A stretch of DNA of 33,132 bases, taken from Bacteroides sp. (GTDB taxonomy: Bacteria; Bacteroidota; Bacteroidia; Bacteroidales; Bacteroidaceae). Below, piece by piece: positions 23,526 through 32,820 of this stretch; position 1 is the stretch's first letter; each line of letters opens with the position of its first letter. The stretch is taken from NCBI GenBank assembly GCA_019414725.1, contig DXLM01000034.1:1-33132 (forward strand). The letters run 5' to 3'. The notes under the pieces are model-generated. The model worked only from the letters and a program-made list of their open reading frames with translations. It was not told the DNA's origin and did not search any database. Position numbers and translations under genes: made by a program.

Positions 23526-25841
23526 ATGAAAAAGATACTGAAAACAATCTTTCTATGTGTTTCTTTGCCGGTGTTTTCTCTTTCTGCAGAGAATTTAACT
23601 CAGTATGTCAATCCTATGATTGGTACAGATGGATATGGTAATGTATATCCAGGAGCGCAGATACCATTTGGAGGAATACAGATTAGTCCAGACACAGATG
23701 CAAAATTTTATGATGCAGCAGCTGGATATAAGTATAATCATACCTCTATTCTAGGATTTAGTCTGACGCATTTAAGTGGAACAGGGATTCCCGATTTGGG
23801 CGATTTCCTGTTTATTCCAGGTACAGGAGAGATGAAGCTTGATCCGGGTACACGTGAGAATCCTACAGAAGGTTACCGCTCTCGTTATTCTCATGATAGA
23901 GAATGGGCATCACCTAATTATTATGCTGTAGAATTGTCCGATTATGGTGTGAAAGCTGAAATGACGGCCGGTCTTCGGAGTGGAATGTTTCGCTTTACCT
24001 ATCCCAAATCGGAGCAGGCATTTATCATGATTGATATGAACCATACCTTGTGGCAAAGTTGTGAATGGTCGAATTTACGTATGGAAAACGATTCTACATT
24101 GACAGGGTATAAGCTTGTGAAAGGTTGGGGACCGGAGCGCCATGTATATTTTACAGCCGTGTTTTCAAAGAAGCTGAAAAATTTGCGTTTTATGCAAGAT
24201 AAGAAACCGGTCATTTACAACACATCTCGTTTCAGAAGCTGTTATGAAGCTTGGGGAAAGAATCTGATGGCATGTATATCTTTTGAAGCAGCAGAAGGAG
24301 AAGAAATCATAGTGAAGACGGCTGTTTCTGCTGTCAGTACAGCCGGAGCAACTTTGAATTTGCAAGAACTGAACGGAATGACTTTCGATAGTCTGCGCGA
24401 GAAAGGTGTTTCTTTGTGGAAGCAGGAACTTGCGAAATATCAGATTGAAGCAGAACCGGAAGTTAAAGAGGCTTTTTATACAGCAGCTTATCGTGCAGCA
24501 CTGCATCCGTTTGTTTTTCAGGATGCAGATAGACAGTTTAGAGGACTTGACAAGAACATTGAAAAGGCAGAAAGTTTTACTAACTATACAGTTTTCTCTT
24601 TATGGGATACTTATCGTGCTCTACATCCTTGGTTCAATCTGGTACATCAGGATATTAATGCAGATATAGCTAATTCAATGCTTGCTCATTACGATAAAAG
24701 TGTTGAGAAAATGTTGCCGATATGGTCGTTCTATGGAAATGAAACTTGGTGTATGATTGGCTATCATGCTGTATCTGTTTTGGCAGATATGATTGTAAAA
24801 GGTGTAAAAGGCTTTGATTACGAACGTGCCTATGAAGCTATGAAGACTACGGCGATGAATGAAAACTATGATTGTTTACCAGAGTATCGTGAAAAAGGCT
24901 ATGTACCATTTGATAAAGAAGCTGAATCTGTATCCAAAACATTGGAATATGCTTACGATGACTATTGTATCGCACAGGCGGCTAAAGCATTGGGGAAAAT
25001 GGAAGATTATCATTATTTCTTAAATCGCTCACTTTCTTATCAGACTTTGGTAGATCCTGAAACGAAATATATGCGTGGAAAAGATAGCAAAGGCGAGTGG
25101 CGTACTCCTTTCAGTCCGATAGCTTATCAAGGACCCGGTTCGGTTAATGGCTGGGGGGATATCACTGAGGGCTTTACTATGCAGTATACTTGGTATGTTC
25201 CTCATGATGTACAAGGATATATCAATTTGGCAGGAAAGAAACTTTTCCAGAAAAGACTGGATGAATTGTTTACGGTAGAATTGCCGGAAGATATACCTGG
25301 AGCTCACGATATACAAGGTCGTATCGGTGGATATTGGCATGGAAATGAGCCTTGTCACCATGTAGCGTATTTGTACAATTATTTGGGGCAACCTTGGAAA
25401 TGTCAGCGTTGGGTACGTGAGATTGCAGCTCGTTTTTATGGTAATGAGCCCGGTTCTTTGAGCGGAAATGATGATTGTGGACAGATGTCAGCATGGTATA
25501 TGTTTAATTGTTTGGGAATCTATCCGGTTGCTCCTTCCAGCAATTTTTATAATATCGGTTCACCTTGTGTAAAAAGCTTGACAATTATGCAAAGTAACGG
25601 TAAACAGATAAAGATGACAACGGATGGCTGGTCGGAAAAAGCAGTATACGTAAAAGAACTTTATGTTAACGGACAGAAATACGATAAATCATATTTGCCT
25701 TATGATATGGTGAAGAATGGCATAGAGCTTCATTTCGTAATGAGTGAAAAGCCTGCTTATAAGAGAGGTGTGTCCAAAGATGATATTCCCCCCTCAATCT
25801 CTTCGTCAAGTAAGACAGCTATATATCATCCAGAGAAGTAA
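23526..25841 (+). CDS. GH92 family alpha-mannosidase (second, divergent)
   Basis: A second GH92 enzyme, 771 residues from ATG 23526; an in-frame TTG six bases upstream overlaps the previous stop and is less likely. The signal peptide (MKKILKTIFLCVSLPVFSLSAE) has no lipobox, so it is probably periplasmic. It keeps YVNPMIGTDGYGNVYPGA, GFSLTHLSGTGIPDLGD, FSLWDTYRALHP, HGNEPCHHVAYLYNY and GNDDCGQMSAWYMF. The general-acid segment differs from its neighbour: TEGFTMQYTWYVPHD replaces EGNSWNFSFHVPHD, keeping the Glu (Glu548) but losing the following Asn and Trp. This points to a different subgroup and probably a different linkage preference. The gap to SusC is 18 bases to the first possible start, so it belongs to the same operon. 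Confidence 0.95.
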   Translation: MKKILKTIFLCVSLPVFSLSAENLTQYVNPMIGTDGYGNVYPGAQIPFGGIQISPDTDAKFYDAAAGYKYNHTSILGFSLTHLSGTGIPDLGDFLFIPGTGEMKLDPGTRENPTEGYRSRYSHDREWASPNYYAVELSDYGVKAEMTAGLRSGMFRFTYPKSEQAFIMIDMNHTLWQSCEWSNLRMENDSTLTGYKLVKGWGPERHVYFTAVFSKKLKNLRFMQDKKPVIYNTSRFRSCYEAWGKNLMACISFEAAEGEEIIVKTAVSAVSTAGATLNLQELNGMTFDSLREKGVSLWKQELAKYQIEAEPEVKEAFYTAAYRAALHPFVFQDADRQFRGLDKNIEKAESFTNYTVFSLWDTYRALHPWFNLVHQDINADIANSMLAHYDKSVEKMLPIWSFYGNETWCMIGYHAVSVLADMIVKGVKGFDYERAYEAMKTTAMNENYDCLPEYREKGYVPFDKEAESVSKTLEYAYDDYCIAQAAKALGKMEDYHYFLNRSLSYQTLVDPETKYMRGKDSKGEWRTPFSPIAYQGPGSVNGWGDITEGFTMQYTWYVPHDVQGYINLAGKKLFQKRLDELFTVELPEDIPGAHDIQGRIGGYWHGNEPCHHVAYLYNYLGQPWKCQRWVREIAARFYGNEPGSLSGNDDCGQMSAWYMFNCLGIYPVAPSSNFYNIGSPCVKSLTIMQSNGKQIKMTTDGWSEKAVYVKELYVNGQKYDKSYLPYDMVKNGIELHFVMSEKPAYKRGVSKDDIPPSISSSSKTAIYHPEK

Positions 25842-25859
25842 TAACTGAATAAATCTATA

Positions 25860-28800
25860 ATGTTTAACTTTAAAAGCGAACCTATGAAAAATGTGAAATT
25901 GAAAGGAAAGCAATTCAGGCATATGCATTGGGTATATCCGATGGCTTTTCTGTGCTTGTTTTCTTCACCCAGCTGGGCTGCTGAGAGTCTGGTATCACCA
26001 AGTGGTGCTGAACAGTCGAAAGGAATTCTGGTAAAAGGAACAGTTTTCGATGAAGACAAACTTCCTATTATTGGAGCCAATATTATGGTGAAAGGAACTA
26101 GCTTGGGTACAATTACCGATATGGATGGTAATTTTAACTTGACAGTTCCTTATGAAGATGCGGTTCTGACGGTTTCTTTTATTGGATATACGACAAAAGA
26201 TATTCCTTTAAAAGGCCAACGTCAGTTAAACATTACGTTGGTAGAAGATTCAAAGACCTTACAAGAAGTCGTCGTAATCGGATATGGTTCACAGAAAAAG
26301 ACTACCCTGACCGGTTCTGTAGCTTCTGTTAATGTAAAGGAACTTTCGCAAAGTCCGAGTGCAAATATCACTAATGCTTTAGCAGGACGTTTGCCAGGTT
26401 TGACTGTAACTCAGTTTGGAGGAGGTGAACCGGGTAAGGACGTAGCAAGCTTTGCCGTCCGTGGTTTGTCTTCATATAATTCAGGAGCACAATCTCCTAT
26501 TGTGATTGTAGATGGTGTAGAGAGAAGTCTTTCTAACTTGGATCCCAATGAAATAGAAACATTTTCTATTTTGAAGGATGCTTCTGCTACTGCCGTATAT
26601 GGTATTAGAGGTGCGAATGGTGTAGTAATTGTTACAACCAAACGTGGTATTTCTCAGTCTAAACCAACTGTGGAATTTAAAGCACAAGTTGGAATGGCAG
26701 AACCGGTATCGTATCCAGACTATTTGGGCTCGGCCGATTATGCACGTTTGTATAATCAGGCTTTAAAGAATGACAACCCGGGCTGGGAAGACGATCCTGC
26801 CGTACAGTCTAGATTGTATTCTGATGAAATGATTGCTAATTGGGCACGTGCCAAAGGAGATAATACGGATGGCTTGGGATATAATATAGATTTGTTCGAT
26901 TATGCTTTTCGTCCAGCCATTCAACAGAACTATACACTATCATTGCGTGGAGGTAGCGAACGTGCACGTTACTTTGCGATGATTGGTTATTTTAATCAGG
27001 ATGGTAACTACAGATATTCCGACTTAAACGATGCGTATAGTACAAACGGAGGTTTTAAACGTTATAACTTGCGTACAAGTTTGGATGTTGACATTACTAA
27101 GAATTTTTATGTAAGCGTAAACCTTGGCGGACAGATTACAGATATGAATGAGTCGGGTGGCGGTTCAGGAAATATCATTTTCACAGCCAATACCACTCCT
27201 CCGATTTATCCGGTAGTTTTGGAAAGAAACGGGCATCCGAGCAATGAAACTTATTATACGGATCATCCTAGTGGGCTTTTATTCGGTAATAGTCGGTATA
27301 CAAAGAATATCTTGGGTGAGATTGCCTATATGGGATATAAGACAACTCATAAAATAAACTTCCAGGGAAACTTCATTATCGGTCATAAACTGGACTTTAT
27401 TACAAAAGGTCTGAAAGTGGAAGGTATGTTCTCTTACGATATTGAAGAAACACATGCTATCGATCGTTCCATTCCTCGGCAAGTTGCAAATAACGAGGAG
27501 TATGGTGGATATGCTACTTTCTATCCAAGTGACGGACTTGGTATTTATTCTACTCCAGACAGAGTAAGATATAGCGGTGCTTATACTCCGGCTATATCCA
27601 ACTTTACTGTGGATAATACGAAACAAAACAATTATTCGGCTAGTATGGCTATTGCCCGTGTATATATGCAGGCAAAACTGGATTACCAGCGTAGTTTTGG
27701 TGGCCATAATGTTTCGGGTATGTTTACTATGAACCGTTCACAGCGTACTATCGGTAATGAAGTTGCCTATCGTTACCAGGGTTTTGCTGCGAGAGCGACA
27801 TACGATTATGAGAATAAATATCTATTCGAAGCTAATGTCGGTATTAACGGATCTGAGAACTTCAGTAAGGCTCATCGTTATGGCGTTTTCCCTTCATTCT
27901 CTATAGGATGGGTTCCGACAGAAGAAAGCTTTATGGATGGAACAAAGGGCTGGCTGGATCATCTGAAATTGAGAGGTTCTGTAGGTTGGGTAGGAAATGA
28001 TCAGGGAATCGGTCGTTTCTTGTATGTACAGTATTATAATTCTACGAATGCAAGTTCTTGGAATACTGGTACCAATTATAATCAGTCTATGGGTAGTGGT
28101 TTGCAGGAGGGTGATCTGGCAAATCCAGACTTGACTTGGGAACGTGGTATCAAGTATAATGCAGGTATTGACATGGATATGTTCAATAATCGTTTGAGTT
28201 TGTCAATTGATGCATTTTATGAAAGACGTTGGGATATTATTACAAATACAGGAGGTAGTGATGTAGTAGGTATTCCTGATGTATTCGGAAAAACATCTTC
28301 TTATGTAAATGCAGGTGAAGTGATAAACCGTGGTTTCGATCTGGAAGTTGGATGGAATGACAGAATTGGTCGTAATTTCAACTATTATATCCGTTTTAAT
28401 GCCGGATTTGCCCGTAATAAAATTTTGGATATGATGGAAATTGACCGTGCTGTTCCTTGGATGCAACGTACAGGACACCGCGTGGGTGAATATTTCGTAT
28501 ATGAAGTAGACCACTTTGTAAAAGATCAGGCAGAAGCTGACAGACTAAATGCGATGAATGACGGTTCTGGCTTCCAGCCTTGGGGTAAACTATCTCCAGG
28601 TGATGTAGTGTATAAAGATTTGAATAATGATGGAAAGATAGACGACCAGCATGATATGAAAGCCATGGGTAATCCGAAAACTCCGGAATTGCAGTTTGGT
28701 ATTCCTTTGGGTATTTCTTATAAAGGCTGGGACTTAAGCATGCTTTTCCAAGGTGCTGCATTGACTTCATTGCAATTGAGTGGTCCGGCTGTATGGGATT

Positions 28801-29183
28801 TCCCTGTAATGGGTGCTCAAGGCAATAACATGGGTAAAGTAAAGAGTATGCACTTAGATTCATGGACACCTGATAATCCGGATGCATCATATCCAGCTCT
28901 TCATTTAGGAAACCATCCTAACAATAAGAATGCATCTAGCAGCTTGTTCTTGTATAATGCTTCTTACCTTCGTCTGAAAAATATTGAGATTGGTTATTCA
29001 TTGCCACAGAAATGGATACAGAGAGCTCATCTGCAACAGGTTCGTTTCTACGTACAAGGTATGAACTTGTTGACATTTGATAAACTTGGCGATGTGAATA
29101 TGGATCCAGAAACCGGTAATGGTGATGGTTCATGGTATCCAATTCAGCGAATCTATAATTTTGGAGTAAATGTTACATTCTAA
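25860..29183 (+). CDS. SusC-family TonB-dependent outer membrane transporter
   Basis: SusC proteins form the barrel through which oligosaccharides, captured by the SusD lid, enter the periplasm with TonB energy. The protein is 1107 residues. After the signal peptide comes a carboxypeptidase-regulatory-like domain (about 55-130: VKGTVFDEDKLPIIGANIMV, DMDGNFNLTV), the TonB-box/plug start EVVVIGYGSQKKTTLTGSV (about 137-155), the plug with IVDGVERSLSNLDPNEIETF and VYGIRGANGVVIVTTKRG, then a long beta-barrel ending in an aromatic-rich strand (FGVNVTF). Two starts are possible: ATG 25860 as given, or ATG 25884, which gives a more standard 32-residue signal peptide ending SPSWA. SusD follows after 11 bases. 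Confidence 0.96.
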   Translation: MFNFKSEPMKNVKLKGKQFRHMHWVYPMAFLCLFSSPSWAAESLVSPSGAEQSKGILVKGTVFDEDKLPIIGANIMVKGTSLGTITDMDGNFNLTVPYEDAVLTVSFIGYTTKDIPLKGQRQLNITLVEDSKTLQEVVVIGYGSQKKTTLTGSVASVNVKELSQSPSANITNALAGRLPGLTVTQFGGGEPGKDVASFAVRGLSSYNSGAQSPIVIVDGVERSLSNLDPNEIETFSILKDASATAVYGIRGANGVVIVTTKRGISQSKPTVEFKAQVGMAEPVSYPDYLGSADYARLYNQALKNDNPGWEDDPAVQSRLYSDEMIANWARAKGDNTDGLGYNIDLFDYAFRPAIQQNYTLSLRGGSERARYFAMIGYFNQDGNYRYSDLNDAYSTNGGFKRYNLRTSLDVDITKNFYVSVNLGGQITDMNESGGGSGNIIFTANTTPPIYPVVLERNGHPSNETYYTDHPSGLLFGNSRYTKNILGEIAYMGYKTTHKINFQGNFIIGHKLDFITKGLKVEGMFSYDIEETHAIDRSIPRQVANNEEYGGYATFYPSDGLGIYSTPDRVRYSGAYTPAISNFTVDNTKQNNYSASMAIARVYMQAKLDYQRSFGGHNVSGMFTMNRSQRTIGNEVAYRYQGFAARATYDYENKYLFEANVGINGSENFSKAHRYGVFPSFSIGWVPTEESFMDGTKGWLDHLKLRGSVGWVGNDQGIGRFLYVQYYNSTNASSWNTGTNYNQSMGSGLQEGDLANPDLTWERGIKYNAGIDMDMFNNRLSLSIDAFYERRWDIITNTGGSDVVGIPDVFGKTSSYVNAGEVINRGFDLEVGWNDRIGRNFNYYIRFNAGFARNKILDMMEIDRAVPWMQRTGHRVGEYFVYEVDHFVKDQAEADRLNAMNDGSGFQPWGKLSPGDVVYKDLNNDGKIDDQHDMKAMGNPKTPELQFGIPLGISYKGWDLSMLFQGAALTSLQLSGPAVWDFPVMGAQGNNMGKVKSMHLDSWTPDNPDASYPALHLGNHPNNKNASSSLFLYNASYLRLKNIEIGYSLPQKWIQRAHLQQVRFYVQGMNLLTFDKLGDVNMDPETGNGDGSWYPIQRIYNFGVNVTF

Positions 29184-29194
29184 TTTGAATAAAG

Positions 29195-31150
29195 ATGAAA
29201 TTTATCAATAATATACTTGCTTGCATTGCATTGGGGAGCTTAAGCTTACTGACTCCTTCATGTAGCGATTATCTGGAAAGAGAAGACGATGGAAAGCTTC
29301 AGGAAGAAGAAGTTTTTTCTCGCTATACCAAGGTGAATGAACTGGTTACACAGTTATATACCGATATGTATCTGAACAGCTTGGGATTTAATACGATTTA
29401 CAGTCATAATATTGGAACTGTTTGCGATGAGTTGGAAGCTAATAAGGCTGATGCTGATGCTCCGTATAAAATCTTGAATGGAGAATTGAGTGCAGACCCG
29501 ACTTCAATAGGTAATATATATGGTGGTTCCGGATTTGGATGGTGGTGGACTTTTTATCAGTCAATCCGAAAAGCAAATAAGATTATTTGGGGAGTAGATG
29601 AATATAATACTCCTGATCATCCTTCTACTCCTGGTCTGTTGAGTAAACGTATTGGAGAAACTTATTTCTTCAGAGCTTATTATCATTATTTGATTCTTCG
29701 CTGGCATGGAGAGATGGTTTACAGCGACCGTTTGTATTCTCTGAATGAAGATCCGTCAACATATGCCGTACGCGAATCAGTTCACACCAGTGTTGAAAAG
29801 ATCTGTAATGATTTGGATGAGGCTGCTAGCCGTTTGCCGGTAAGACAAGAGGGTGAGGAGTTTAACCGAATTGATAAAGGTGCTTGTCTGGCTTTGAAAG
29901 CAATTGTACGCTGGATCGCTGCACAACCTTTATATAATGGCGGACTTAGAGATGCTGAAGGTAATCCGACAGGAATTTCTCCGTTGGGCGATAATGATAC
30001 ACGTGTTGGAGCTCAGGAATATAAGGAATATAAACCAGAGCGTTGGCAAAATGCGTTAAAGGCTGCCGAAGAATTTATGGAGATCGTTGATATGGGTAGA
30101 TATTCGCTTTATAAACAGTATAGTGAAACAGAATTTGTGTCTAACTCAGGAGATAAAGTTTATAAGCGTTTGGAAGAAATGTTTAGAGACAATACATTCT
30201 ATAACAACGAATCAATTTTGACATTGTTGAATAGTAAAGATACTCGCTGGATACAAGATAATATACCGGAATCTTATGGAAGCGGACAGACTAGAAATCA
30301 ACCTACTCAGGAACAGGTCGATCAATATGAAGTTATCGACGGGGATTATGGACGTGATATCTATACAGCCTCTAATTATGACGATAAGAATCCTTATGTA
30401 AACCGTGACCCTCGTTTTTACAGAGATATTGTATACATGGGAGCTGTCTTGATGGGAAAAGAGTATAATGTAGCCGAAGGTAGTAGCGATGCATTGGTAA
30501 ACAGTACAGTGCGTGATACACGTAGTACCCGTACCGGTTACGCTTTGCGTAAATTTATACAGAATGACTGGTCAATAAATGCTAGTATATCTAGTATGCA
30601 TTTCCCGCTTATCCGTCTGCCGGAGCTAATGTTGATTTATGCAGAAGCACTGAATGAAACAGATGGCGATGTGAATACAATAAAATCTATGCTTAATCAG
30701 ATTCGTGAGCGTTCTTTTATGAAGCCTGTACCACCTGAATTTGATTCTGACAAAAAATTGCGTCGTGAATATATTGATCGTGAACGTCGCGTAGAATTGT
30801 TCTTTGAAAATAATCGGTATTTTACCTTACGCTATAAAGGAGTCATGACTAATCCGATAGAAGAAAGCAAAGAACAAGATTATTTGGCTATGCCGGAAGA
30901 AACTCGTGCTCAGCAATGGTTTGATGAAAAGAAAGAACAATATCCTCAGACACAACATTACATACATGGCATGCAGCCTGTACTAGATGAGAATGGAGCG
31001 ATTAAAGTTGGTGGAAAGTCTTATCGTATGGAACGTTTTGAAGGGAAACAACTTGCTCCAAGACGAGTGACTTACCGTGACTATTTCTTCCCGATCAACT
31101 CAAATGAAATTGCGAAAACTCCTTCTTTGAAGCAAAATCCGGGATGGTAA
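29195..31150 (+). CDS. SusD-family surface glycan-binding lipoprotein
   Basis: The 651-residue partner of the preceding SusC. It has a lipobox (TPSC, Cys at about residue 23) followed by SDYLEREDDGK, an acidic sequence of the kind that sends Bacteroides lipoproteins to the cell surface. Family features are the early YTKVNELVTQLYTDMYL helix, ETYFFRAYYHYLILRWHGEM (TPR-like core), LALKAIVRWIAAQPLYNGG, and near the end FPLIRLPELMLIYAEALNE and YIDRERRVELFFENNRYF. It should bind the glycan and act as the lid of the transporter. It is slightly longer than many SusD proteins, and I see no truncation. Confidence 0.96.
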   Translation: MKFINNILACIALGSLSLLTPSCSDYLEREDDGKLQEEEVFSRYTKVNELVTQLYTDMYLNSLGFNTIYSHNIGTVCDELEANKADADAPYKILNGELSADPTSIGNIYGGSGFGWWWTFYQSIRKANKIIWGVDEYNTPDHPSTPGLLSKRIGETYFFRAYYHYLILRWHGEMVYSDRLYSLNEDPSTYAVRESVHTSVEKICNDLDEAASRLPVRQEGEEFNRIDKGACLALKAIVRWIAAQPLYNGGLRDAEGNPTGISPLGDNDTRVGAQEYKEYKPERWQNALKAAEEFMEIVDMGRYSLYKQYSETEFVSNSGDKVYKRLEEMFRDNTFYNNESILTLLNSKDTRWIQDNIPESYGSGQTRNQPTQEQVDQYEVIDGDYGRDIYTASNYDDKNPYVNRDPRFYRDIVYMGAVLMGKEYNVAEGSSDALVNSTVRDTRSTRTGYALRKFIQNDWSINASISSMHFPLIRLPELMLIYAEALNETDGDVNTIKSMLNQIRERSFMKPVPPEFDSDKKLRREYIDRERRVELFFENNRYFTLRYKGVMTNPIEESKEQDYLAMPEETRAQQWFDEKKEQYPQTQHYIHGMQPVLDENGAIKVGGKSYRMERFEGKQLAPRRVTYRDYFFPINSNEIAKTPSLKQNPGW

Positions 31151-31175
31151 ATTATAACCGAAAAACTAATAAATT

Positions 31176-32792
31176 ATGAAATTACTGAAGAACTTTATAT
31201 TTATCGCTTTTATGGGTGCGATGATGGGATCTTGCGACTGGTATAGCGATCCTTTGGAGTTAGTGTATCCAGGTACAGATTTGAGTGGTAATAAAGAAGA
31301 CAACAAAGAAGCCGAACTTATAAAAGATGTAGAGCAGGTTCTTACTACCAGTGCAGATGAAGTTTGGAAAATTACCAAAGAAGATGTAGCTGTTTATGTA
31401 TATTTTAATGTAGGAGAAGGTAAGTATCAAATGAAATCCACTGTAAATCCGAAGTTGCTTTCATATGAATACAAAACCTCTGTAAATGAAGAAGAAAAGG
31501 TAGAAATTTCTTTTGCCGGATCAGACCTTTTGTCTGTGTTGGGTGATGAAACCTTTATTATTTCGAGTGCTAAAGTAAGTAGCATTACTTGTAAGGGTAA
31601 AGAGTCGAATTCGGAATATATGTGGAAACGTGCGCCTCGTAAAGAGATGGATGCGATTATGACCGAAGAAGAAAAAGTAAATGCTTTATTGGGGTCTGTT
31701 GAAGAAGGTGGTGGATGGAAGATTTCTCTGTCTGGAAATACATGCTACTTCATTTTTGATACGGCACAGAAGACAGTTATTACAAAATCAGAACGTGCAC
31801 CTCAGAATGTATCCGGCACATATTCATTGACCTTGAATAATGAAGGACAAGTAGAACTTGCACTGGCTCAATCGCATTTTGAAGAGCTTGCCCAAGAGAA
31901 TGTGCTGGTTATCATAAGTACCGATGAAAATACCATTACTTGTAAAGGTAAATCGAATGGGGTTTCTTATACGATGGCCAAAGCTTCGAAAGCAGAACTC
32001 GATAATATCAAATCTCCAGAAGTACGCTTAATTGAAAAAATGTTCGAACTAGGATGGGGATCTGGTGTGATTCGTACGGCTTCCAGCGGTGAATTTGTTG
32101 CCTATTATTATGTAACCAAAGATAATCATACGGTTCATTTCTTGAATTATGCAAATCAAAGTGTCAATCGTATAGATGCAGTTGGAACTGTAACAGAAGA
32201 AGGTGTATTAAGCTTCCAGTCACCAGTAAGCGTTGGCGGTGAATCATTGCAGGCAATTAAGGTTAGTAATGAAAATGTAGAACTTACTGGATTAAGTGCT
32301 GCAAATAAACTGGTTGCAAATACGTCTTATGGAAAGGACAAGACAAGTCTGTATAAGATGGCAGATTGGATTAAATTGCCGGGTGGTAGTCAGCCACAGT
32401 TCAAGAATGCAAGATGTACTTTAAGTACTAACCTACAAGATGAGTACAATAAGATTCCTGGATTTGATAATATACCTATATTTGAATGGAATGGTGACTG
32501 GTCTTCTATTGTTATTTATGTAGACAATTATTACTTTATGCTTTATCAGGGAGGTAATATGACACCTGTAGAGGGCACAGACGTTATTCGATTTAATAAA
32601 GATGCCGGATTGATGGCCGGTTATGGTTCTGATATCAATACAGTAAAATCGTATTGCCCTAATATTTATGGCTTCCTGTTCGATGAAGATCATATCATTG
32701 TAAGAAGTAATGAAACTCCTGAAGCTGGCTTATATGTGTTCAGTATTTCTAGCGATAGCTTTATTTATTGGCCACAACCAGTATTTCAGTAA
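31176..32792 (+). CDS. repeat-containing surface lipoprotein in the SusE/SGBP position
   Basis: This 538-residue lipoprotein (MMGSC, Cys at residue 20, then DWYSDPLE) stands where SusE/SusF-like surface glycan-binding proteins usually lie. I do not recognise a named family with confidence; parts resemble DUF4302-type proteins. The N-terminal 400 residues look like three tandem units of about 115 residues (46-161, 162-279, 280-396). The first two share SITCKGK / TITCKGK at 136-142 and 253-259, each followed by a Tyr/Met/Lys/Ala segment and a Glu-x-(x)Asp-(x)-Ile boundary; the third is more diverged. A C-terminal domain (about 400-538) with several Trp, Tyr and Phe residues, such as FEWNGDWSS, may be the glycan-binding part (inference). 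A 25-base gap separates it from SusD. Confidence 0.85.
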   Translation: MKLLKNFIFIAFMGAMMGSCDWYSDPLELVYPGTDLSGNKEDNKEAELIKDVEQVLTTSADEVWKITKEDVAVYVYFNVGEGKYQMKSTVNPKLLSYEYKTSVNEEEKVEISFAGSDLLSVLGDETFIISSAKVSSITCKGKESNSEYMWKRAPRKEMDAIMTEEEKVNALLGSVEEGGGWKISLSGNTCYFIFDTAQKTVITKSERAPQNVSGTYSLTLNNEGQVELALAQSHFEELAQENVLVIISTDENTITCKGKSNGVSYTMAKASKAELDNIKSPEVRLIEKMFELGWGSGVIRTASSGEFVAYYYVTKDNHTVHFLNYANQSVNRIDAVGTVTEEGVLSFQSPVSVGGESLQAIKVSNENVELTGLSAANKLVANTSYGKDKTSLYKMADWIKLPGGSQPQFKNARCTLSTNLQDEYNKIPGFDNIPIFEWNGDWSSIVIYVDNYYFMLYQGGNMTPVEGTDVIRFNKDAGLMAGYGSDINTVKSYCPNIYGFLFDEDHIIVRSNETPEAGLYVFSISSDSFIYWPQPVFQ

Positions 32793-32820
32793 TAATTAAG
32801 TAACCCTAAATGAGAAAAAT

